Of a DNA stretch of 15,250 bases, positions 9,226 through 15,250 are shown piece by piece. Origin of the DNA: Ochromonadaceae sp. CCMP2298. Taxonomy: Eukaryota > Sar > Synurophyceae > Ochromonadales > Ochromonadaceae. Position 1 is the stretch's first letter; every line of letters starts with the position of its first letter. Position numbers and translations under genes: made by a program. Below the pieces are notes generated by a model. The model was not told the DNA's origin, searched no databases, and saw nothing but the letters and a program-made list of their open reading frames with translations. The DNA is taken from positions 1 through 15,250 of the forward strand of contig MU634137.1 of the NCBI GenBank assembly GCA_026770595.1, written 5' to 3'.

Positions 9226-9995
9226 AAGAGTTCTAGTTCGCTCCTCCGAGCAGGCCGAGATCCGTATTGTAGATAGTGTTTCATGCTCTAAGCCACAACC
9301 AAATCCTTTTGTACTCGTACTTACTTTTCTTCAACAGCACGGGAACAAGAATCTAATTTTAAGAACTGCAACAAGGTTTTGAACCGCATGAAGTATTCGT
9401 TCCTCTTGTTGTGGAATGTGTGGCTCGGTGCACGGCTCTAGACCCACTAAGAAAAGCGGGATAATTTATCTTTCACCGATGTTGGCATAACATGGTGGGG
9501 AATGCTCTGTGTGGAAGCAGGCGCATTTTCCCTCCTTGGTGATGTGGGTCAGACTGCATCAGCTGTCTCTCTTGGTGGTCCCTCCCGAGCCCTTCGAGGC
9601 GCTGATGGGCACGTTCCCAGGTTCCAATGCTGCTGATGCTGTCGGAGTCAGACCGCAGAGAGGGGGGTCAGACTGAGAGGGGGGGGCTGATCGAATCGAG
9701 ATCGTAGGTAATAGTAAAGTAGGATAGGTAGAGGTAGGTGGTAGGAGGTTACAAGAATACAAGTATAGTAAGGATAGGAGTAAGAATAAGAGTAAAAGCA
9801 GAGTAAGAATAAGAAGGAATGTGCTCAAAAAGACAGCAAAGAGGGTGTTGTCACCTTCACGTAGACGTGGCACTGAACTTCATCAGTTGCCCTGGGGAGT
9901 CCCCTTTCTGTTTGCAATCAATGTGCGGCTGTCCTCTGATGGGGCTGGGCATGGGACCAGGAACCAATGGACATTCACTTGTCCTGTATCCTCAC
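9226..9995. other. Non-coding spacer with purine-rich low-complexity tract
   Basis: This holds the 3' flank of the giant gene and the downstream side of the minus-strand gene beyond 9996. The first 330 bases show no coding signal. At 9546-9556 and 9665-9675 there is an exact direct repeat GGGTCAGACTG, with a variant GAGTCAGACCG between them, and two long G runs around 9660-9690. From about 9695 to 9820 the plus strand is almost free of C and built from GTA/AGG/AAG units, including a 13-bp direct repeat GAGTAAGAATAAG at 9778-9790 and 9801-9813. Read on the minus strand this is a long pyrimidine-rich run, as expected upstream of a 3' splice site. No RNA gene was identified. Confidence 0.55.
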
Positions 9996-10297
9996 CCCAG
10001 AGAGTCGGATCCACACCCATCTGAAGGGTGTGGCGTAGATATAGTGCCTGTGAGCTCAAATGTCCAAGGCTCAAGGAGGGCACGGTTCACGTAGTCGTTC
10101 CCGCTCACCGGTACCACTTCCGCAACCACCATCGCCATCCAGTCCCCTTCTTGAAAGCAGAGCGGGTCCACACACTTGCCCTGCATTCGAGGAGGTGTAG
10201 ACTTCAAGTCCCCACACTTGCAGCAGGACAGGCCGGCCAGCTTGAATCGCACTGAGAGCGCAACCGAGAACAGCTTCGAGCGCTTCTGCAGCGGCAT
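9996..10297 (-). CDS. Probable exon of a small Cys-containing unknown protein
   Basis: The minus-strand frame is open from an ATG at 10297 (protein start MPLQKRSKLFSVALSVRFKL) and is closed by a TGA at 9994-9992. That stop overlaps a good donor, GG|GTGAGG, with exon end at 9996, so the frame probably continues into another exon. A TAG lies upstream in the same frame, between the ATG and the methyltransferase stop, so the coding start is this ATG or a spliced-in exon. The peptide has a Cys cluster (GLSCCKCGDL, then GKCVDPLC) compatible with, but not proving, a zinc site, followed by GDWMAMVVAEVVPVSGNDYV and RALLEPWTFELTG. Codon use resembles neighbouring exons as far as ELTG, then weakens. I could not find an in-frame partner acceptor: the obvious CAGs near 9629-9641 give the wrong phase for the stop at 9559. 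It starts 71 bp after the methyltransferase stop on the same strand. Family unknown. Confidence 0.4.
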
Positions 10298-10368
10298 TTG
10301 TCTGTGTGCATTTTTGTACACCACATAATCCCGCTACCTCTGTCTGTGCCCCTCTACCACCCTGCCTG

Positions 10369-11244
10369 CTATGAGCTGAGGGGCAGCGGCCGCACCAGCA
10401 CGATGTGCAGCCCTTGGGCACTCTTGGGCGGCAGATTGCACAGCTGCAGACTCTCGCAATCCAGCACCTGCACGCTGCACCACACAGCCAGCTGCGAGAA
10501 GAAGAGCCGCTCGGGCCCGTCGTGCCGCTTCTTGTACGCAAACACAGCGCGGGAGAAGGAAAGCCGCCGCAGCACGCCCAGCAGCGCTGCGTGGTGTTTC
10601 TCGTCGTACAGCAGGTCGCTGCAGAGGACGGTGTCCCACAGCAAAGGCTGCCCGGCTGAGTGCGTGAGTGCCTTGGGCAATGCTGCGCCCCCCCACTCGT
10701 AGGCCACGAAGGTCGCCTGGGTCCCAGCAACCGCCCCAGCAACCACCCCAGCACCCGCCCCTGTCAGCTGGCCTATGTTCTCGTCCAGGCAGTCGAGCTT
10801 GGCGATATCTGTAAAGACCACGCTGTGCGCGCCCAGCAGAGCAGCAGAGACGCCCGCCACGCCCGTGCCGCAGCCCAGGTCTAGCACTCGGCCGAGGTCC
10901 CAGCCCACACACGGCGCCCCGGCTTCCCCCGCAACCCCCGCTTCCCCGCCGTCCCCCACATCGACATCGGCATTGATCCCACTGATCCCAGTCCCCCAGT
11001 CGTGCAGCTGCTGCAGGAAATCGACCAGCAGCAGCCCGGCGTCCCAGACGACGCCCGAGATGGCCATTAGCCCCATGGACTCCTGCTGCAACTGCAACTG
11101 CGCCCCTCCCACTTTGACCGTGACGAAGGGCTGGCTGGCCTGCAGGTACTGGATGCCCAGTCTCTGCCCGATCTCGGGTTCGGACGACTCGCTGAACATG
11201 TACTCTTGCCAGTCGCACGAGACGAATTTGGGGACTTGCGCCAT
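10369..11244 (-). CDS. METTL21/VCP-KMT-type protein lysine methyltransferase (291 aa)
   Basis: A seven-beta-strand, SAM-dependent methyltransferase. The ATG at 11244 is in a strong context (ACA ATG G); the frame is open further upstream but without an ATG. Visible motifs: GVVWDAGLLLVDFL (64-77), matching the WDA motif of the METTL21 group; motif I VLDLGCGTG (120-128), the SAM-binding loop; VVFTD (142-146), with the acidic residue expected to hold the SAM ribose; and SDLLYDEK (209-216), carrying the D-x-x-Y motif diagnostic of family-16 lysine methyltransferases. The C terminus GLHIVLVRPL resembles the usual final beta strand. Members methylate lysines on chaperones and AAA proteins such as Hsp70 and VCP; the substrate here is unknown. 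Two low-complexity Gly/Ala/Val inserts (about 93-113 and 162-174) are unusual and arise from short tandem repeats. The stop is TAG at 10369-10371. It is divergent from the coiled-coil gene at 12021. Confidence 0.85.
   Translation of the reverse strand: MAQVPKFVSCDWQEYMFSESSEPEIGQRLGIQYLQASQPFVTVKVGGAQLQLQQESMGLMAISGVVWDAGLLLVDFLQQLHDWGTGISGINADVDVGDGGEAGVAGEAGAPCVGWDLGRVLDLGCGTGVAGVSAALLGAHSVVFTDIAKLDCLDENIGQLTGAGAGVVAGAVAGTQATFVAYEWGGAALPKALTHSAGQPLLWDTVLCSDLLYDEKHHAALLGVLRRLSFSRAVFAYKKRHDGPERLFFSQLAVWCSVQVLDCESLQLCNLPPKSAQGLHIVLVRPLPLSS
10725..10760 (-). repeat. Three 12-bp tandem units in the methyltransferase gene
   Basis: CAGCAACCGCCC, CAGCAACCACCC and CAGCACCCGCCC follow each other on the plus strand at 10725, 10737 and 10749. 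On the coding strand they give the Gly/Ala/Val insert just after motif I of the methyltransferase. The unit is a multiple of three, so copy number can change without a frameshift. Confidence 0.8.
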
Positions 11245-11423
11245 TGTGGAGCCGGTGCCCGCGGTGCTTGAGACTGAGCAGAGATGGCGTAGACACGTCC
11301 CAGACAAGAACAGTCCTCACAGAAGGGACACACAAACTGGTGCAGGCTCGTCACACGGCAGCAAAGCCGCTGCTGGCTTCGACAGTTCGAGGATGCCCCA
11401 ACCAGACGAGTAAATTTTAGTTC

Positions 11424-11463
11424 GGGTCCAAAAGTCGCCAGGTGGGACCAAAAGGCGCCATGC
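11424..11463 (+). repeat. Tandem 20-bp subrepeat in the left terminus of the foldback element
   Basis: GGGTCCAAAAGTCGCCAGGT (11424-11443) is followed directly by GGGACCAAAAGGCGCCATGC (11444-11463), matching at 16 of 20 positions. The mirror image is present at the outer end of the right arm, 11816-11854, where one G is missing. Tandem subterminal repeats of this kind are typical transposase-binding sites, though here that role is inference. Confidence 0.75.
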
Positions 11464-11815
11464 TCCTCAAACATGATACATAATGAATATATATTGCATT
11501 TACCATAAAAATGTGCAATATATCAATTAAAATACTAAACTTGTGTTATAAATGTATAATAATCTATTTTAGACGAGTTATAGTGAGATTACTGATGCGT
11601 AATTAACCATAATAGGCGCTACAAAAGTACGTACAAAAAAGCACAAAATAAAAGCGCCTATTATGGCTAATTACGCATCAGTAATCTCACTATAACTCGT
11701 CTAAAATAGATTATTATATATTTATAATACAAGTTTAGTATTTTAATTGATATATTGCACATATGATTAATATGTCATAATGTAATATATATTCATTATG
11801 TATCATATTTGAGGA

Positions 11816-11854
11816 GCATGGCGCCTTTTGGTCCCACCTGGCGACTTTTGGACC
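11816..11854 (-). repeat. Mirror copy of the 20-bp subterminal repeats, right terminus
   Basis: This is the reverse complement of the pair at 11424-11463, complete except for a single missing G in the outermost unit. Confidence 0.75.
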
Positions 11855-12020
11855 GAACTTCGCACATGGGGCTGGCAGCGTGAGACTGGATTGGATCAAT
11901 CTTCCCCCCTTTCAACTGTTCAAAAGCCTATCCTGCTGGGGTGGAGATGAAGCAACGGTCCTGCTCGACTGTGAAGACAAGCAGCTGAGACCGGGGAGTA
12001 GCGCACACATAACCAGCCAG

Positions 12021-15000
12021 ATGTCAGAGCTGACGAAAGAGGCGCTGCTGGAGTACGTGAAAAAGCAGAAAGCTAAGATAAAGAAATTAGAGGTTGAAGT
12101 CACGTCGTTGAAGGATGCCAATGGCAAGGCTGCGTCGACTGCTGCGCCAGCAGGCAACACCGAGGCGACCGCAGCACTAGAGCAGGAGAGAGACACACTC
12201 AAGAAGCATTTAGACGAACGTGCTGCGGAGCTGTCTTCGTTGCAGAGTAGGGTCGATCTTGCGGAGAGGGAGAAGGCGAGCGAGGCTGCACAGAAGGACG
12301 CAGAGATCCAGAGCCTGACGGAGAGCGCTGCCGCAGCGCAGGGGATCCTGCAGCAGCAGCTGGAGGGCTTCAGAGGCCAGCTAACGGAGGCAGAGGCGGC
12401 CCGTGCGAGTCTCGAGTCGAGGGGCGCGCAAGAGCAGGCGGCGCAGCAGGCGCAGGCACTGCTGGTGGCGGAGCTGCAGGCCCAGGCCAAGACCCTGCAG
12501 CAGCAGGCTGAGCAGCAGGGCGCAGTGGTGAAGAGCCTCGGCTCGGCGCTGGCGGAGAGGGAGGCTGCGGTGGCAGAGGCGGGCGCGAATGCAGTCAAGC
12601 TAATCGCGGCGCAGGCTGCGGTTGCGGTGGAGCTGGAGGCTGCGCGGAGGCAGCTCGTGGAGAGTGCGGATGCTGCCGCCATCACCAGCAGGCAGAAAGA
12701 GGCAGAGATCGAGAGGCTGCGGAGGTCTGTGGCCGAGGCAGACAGTGCCAAGGGCGGCAAGAAGGGGAAGAACAAGAAGGGAAAGGGCGCGGATGATGAG
12801 GTCGACGCGGCAGCAGAGCGGGTGGCGCAGCTAGAGAGGGACCTATCGGAGCAGCAGACGAGGCAGCGCCAGCTCGACGAAGAGCTGGCCCGGGCGCGGC
12901 AGGAGGCAGCAGAGGTGGGCGCGCTGAGGGGGCAGCTGTCGGCAGCAGAGAGGGACAGCCAGCAGCTGTCGCAGCAGGTGGCGGCTGCTCAGTCAGATGC
13001 GATGCAGCAGGTGGAGAAGCTGCAGAGTGGTCTGAAGGCGTCGCAGGAGGCCCTGGTGCAGGCCGAGGCTGCAGCGGCGGCTGTGGCGGAGAGGTCAGCC
13101 GCTCTATCCTCCGAGGTGCAGTCTCTCACAGTGGCGCAGCAGGCGTCGAAGGCGTTAGGCGTGGCAAAGGAGGCCGAGCTTGTAGCCACAGCAGCTAAGG
13201 CCGCAGAGGGCGCCGCTGCTCTGGAGGCGGGCAGGGAGCAGGTCGCGGCGTTGCAGCGGCGGATAGCGGAGCTAGATGCAGGTGCGGGGGAGAGCGCATC
13301 ACTGGGGGAGCAGGTGGCGGCGGTTAGGCAGCAGCTGGAGACTGCAGCATCGGAGAGAGACGCAGCTGCCAGGGATAGGGACGCCTCCGCCGCCTCACTG
13401 GCTGCCCTCACCGAGCAGCACGCTCAGGCAGAGAGCACGAGCAGGAAGCTGATGGCGAAGCTCAAGCAGAAGACCAAGGAGTGCGCCGACCTCACGACTG
13501 CTGCGGGCGGCTCGTCCGGGCAGGCAGCGGCGCTTGCGGCCCTGGGCGTGCGTGCGGAGTCTGTGGAGCGGGAGAGGGATGAGTTGGTGTCCAGAGTGAA
13601 AAGCGCCAACGCCGCGCAGACGGACAGCGACGAGCGCATCTCCACCCTCCTCAGAGAGAAGAACAAACTGCAGGAGGAGCTGTTTCAGTCCATGCACCGC
13701 GCAGACAGCGCCACCAAGGAGGCTGCGGCGGTGCGGGACGATCGGGAGAAGGTGCGGCAGCAGTACCTGGAGGCGCACGGCAAGTTGCAGGCGCTGAGCA
13801 TCTCCAGCAGGAGGGAGATCGACGCACTGACTGCCAAGGTCCCCGAGCTGACTGCTGCGCGCGATGCCAGTGCGGCGCAGGCAGCCGCTTTGAGCGAGAC
13901 GCTGGCCCTGAGCAACGCCGAGCTCACCCGGTACAAGGAGAGCTCATCGGCATTATCGCAGGCCAACGGCAAGCTGCGAGAGAAGGGCGCGGCCACGGAG
14001 GCGCTGCGGAAGGAGCTGCTGGACGTGAGGACCGAGGCGGAGGCCAAAGAGCAAGCTAGCACCGAGCGGCTCAAGAAGCTCAAGCTGCTGCTGCAGAAGG
14101 TCAACGCCGTGTCGCAGGACAAGGACGCCCGCCTGACTGCGCTGCTGAGCGCCAACGACCGAGCGAAAAGGTTCAATATCGTGGCGCGCATCGGGGTGCC
14201 CTCACAGGACGGGAAGATTTTAGAGTGGTGCTTGGCGTTCGACCACGGAGTGAGCGCGCCCGATGCGAAGAAGGGTTCGAAGCGCATCGCCTCAGAGGAG
14301 GATCTGGAGGGGACGGGCGCGGGGGCGTACCGCTGGGTGGAGGAGCGCGTGGCGCACAGGTGGGTGGCGGAGGGCTCGTCTTTGCTGGGCGGGTGGCCGC
14401 AGCCCCTGCAGGACTTGCACGCACAGGAGCTGGACGCCGTGCAGCGGCAGCTAGAAAGGGAGCGAGACGACCTGGCGGCGCGACTGGGCGAGACCTCTGC
14501 GCAGTTCCAGGCGTACAAGCTGCGCGCGCAGACGGCTCTCAAGCGCATCGGGGCGGAGGAGCGCGGGGAGCGGCAGCGCGTGCAAGAGGCCGAGAATGCG
14601 GAGATAGAGCGGCTGCGTGCGGCGGTACAGGATCTGCGGGAGAAAGAGGCAGACGTGGCCGCTCAGCTTCAGGACCGGGACCAGGCGCTGGCAGAGGGCG
14701 CGAAGGCTGCGGCCGAGCTGCGCGTGCGGGGGGAGCGGCTGGAGAACACTGTGGCGGACGCGGAGCAGGCGCTGCAGATCGCGGAGCGGCGGGTTGAGCA
14801 GCAGCAGCAGGAGATCGCGACTCTGCAGGCGGACAGCAGCAAGATGCAGGAGCAGTACGAGACTGCGGAGAGTCAGAACAGAGAGCGGCGGCTGCTGCAG
14901 CTCAGGGCGGAGGAGGAGGCGGCTCTACGGGCAGCAGTGGCCCCCGACAACTCGCCCAAGAAACCTGCCAGCGCGGACAGGGGGGCTAAGGGGGGGCTGG

Positions 15001-15170
15001 GTCTGGAGCGCGCCACCTCTACCGACGCGCCATTCTCGCTGGAGCCGCCGTCGCAGACGGAAGCCCCGCCCTCGCGGCCCCTGCGCAGGCCGCTGTCTGA
15101 GTTGAGCATGGGCGAAGGGGGGCAGGAGGTCACACCCTCCATAGACACGAAGCTGCTACTCTTCGAGAAG
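12021..15170 (+). CDS. Golgin-like long coiled-coil protein, first 1050 codons (3' part outside window)
   Basis: I followed this frame codon by codon: it is open from ATG 12021 to the window end without a stop. The ATG is the first in frame after TAA 11778-11780, although its context is weak (C at -3). The protein is almost entirely Ala/Gln/Glu/Leu/Arg heptad coiled coil. The N terminus LTKEALLEYVKKQKAKIKKL (4-23) resembles the start of GCC2/GCC185-type golgins. Other landmarks are a Lys/Gly patch (244-256), AKLKQKTKECADL (about 479-491), a short less helical Trp-containing stretch with FNIVARIGVPSQDGKILEW (about 718-736), and FQAYKLRAQTALKRI (829-843), the kind of segment found near the C terminus of GRIP golgins. 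A Pro/Ser-rich linker follows (about 974-1045). The exon ends FEK|GTGAGC at 15170. GRIP golgins tether vesicles at the trans-Golgi through Arl1; the GRIP domain itself would lie outside the window, so the assignment is tentative. Myosin- or kinesin-tail proteins are alternatives. Confidence 0.8.
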
Positions 15171-15250
15171 GTGAGCACTCCCGCCGCCCCTCCCCACACG
15201 CCGGTTGCGAGCCTCAGCTTATTTCTTTACCTCTCTCTCCCCTCCCTCTC
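15171..15250 (+). other. 5' part of an intron in the golgin-like gene
   Basis: A consensus donor AAG|GTGAGC is followed by sequence that stops looking like coiled coil and becomes almost pure pyrimidine from about 15219 (TTATTTCTTTACCTCTCTCT). No stop is met before the window end, but the composition change and donor strongly suggest an intron whose acceptor lies just beyond 15250. Confidence 0.75.

Larger units (their letters stand above)
11419..11859. mobile_element. MITE-like foldback element, 441 bp, about 200-bp inverted arms
   Basis: The left arm (11419-11620) and right arm (11653-11859) are near-perfect reverse complements around a 32-nt A-rich loop (11621-11652). Outside one divergent patch (about 11500-11512 against 11764-11783) I count one single-base indel and five substitutions. 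The outer 40 bp of each arm is GC-rich and the inner part AT-rich, unlike the flanking coding DNA. There is no internal ORF for a transposase, so if mobile it is non-autonomous. Exact ends are uncertain: the shared terminus starts AGTTCGG, and no clear target-site duplication is seen. It sits between the divergent methyltransferase (ATG at 11244) and golgin-like gene (ATG at 12021). An RNA copy would form a long double-stranded hairpin. Confidence 0.8.

Noticed and set aside
9380-9395. GGTTTTGAACC-like T-arm suggesting a tRNA
   Set aside because: No acceptor, D or anticodon stems could be paired around it.
9559-9873. Minus-strand ORF with a Leu-rich hydrophobic stretch, resembling a membrane protein
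   Set aside because: The Leu/Ser/Tyr-rich stretch is the translation of the purine-rich low-complexity tract, not a plausible membrane helix. Joining its C-terminal part to the exon at 9996-10297 through the obvious CAG acceptors gives the wrong phase.
11419-11859. CRISPR, attachment site or replication origin in the inverted repeat
   Set aside because: There are only two arms in inverted orientation, no spaced direct repeats and no integrase gene, and the context is eukaryotic.
11411-11870. TTCG at 11421-11424 and 11859-11862 as a target-site duplication
   Set aside because: The left TTCG is itself inside the arm sequence shared with the right side, so it cannot be counted as a duplication without an arbitrary shift of one boundary.
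11912-12775. Minus-strand 287-codon Ser/Ala/Cys-rich ORF, with similar ones at 12989-13411 and 13685-14548
   Set aside because: They are antisense of the Ala/Gln/Glu coiled-coil frame, which is open across the whole interval and explains the composition.

Overview
The window is nuclear DNA from a eukaryotic microbe, most likely a flagellated protist or alga. Evidence: GT-AG introns (84 nt at 273-356; a donor at 15171 followed by a pyrimidine-rich run), very long single-exon reading frames, start codons in A-at-minus-3 contexts (1432, and 11244 on the minus strand), no bacterial ribosome-binding sites or operons, and proteins of eukaryote-only types (Sfi1-like centrin-binding repeats, a METTL21-type lysine methyltransferase, a golgin-like coiled coil). 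Coding exons are GC-rich at third positions; intergenic DNA is more AT-rich. A stramenopile is my guess, but the sequence alone does not prove it.

Layout. 14-610 (+) is the 3' end of an unrecognised gene whose upstream exons lie outside the window. 611-1431 is intergenic, with one strong small hairpin. 1432-9225 (+) is a 2597-residue single-exon gene combining coiled coils, several clusters of Sfi1-like Trp/Phe repeats, acidic tracts, a jacalin-like beta-prism domain and a Q/G/E minisatellite. 9226-9995 is non-coding, with a purine-rich tract. 9996-10297 (-) is a probable exon of a small Cys-containing protein that I cannot name. 10369-11244 (-) is a seven-beta-strand methyltransferase of the METTL21/VCP-KMT type. 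11419-11859 is a 441-bp, nearly perfect inverted-repeat (foldback/MITE-like) element. 12021-15170 (+) is the first 1050 codons of a long coiled-coil protein resembling GRIP/GCC2-type golgins; its reading frame runs off the window through an intron donor at 15171.

Functional logic. The genes do not form an operon-like pathway. The giant Sfi1-like protein points to centrin or basal-body structures, the golgin-like protein to Golgi tethering, and the methyltransferase to lysine methylation of a chaperone or AAA-type partner. The methyltransferase and golgin genes are divergent, and the inverted repeat sits in their shared 5' region, so it may influence both promoters. The most unusual features are the long hairpin element whose right arm is read through in frame by the golgin ORF, and the Sfi1-repeat plus jacalin-like architecture of the giant protein.
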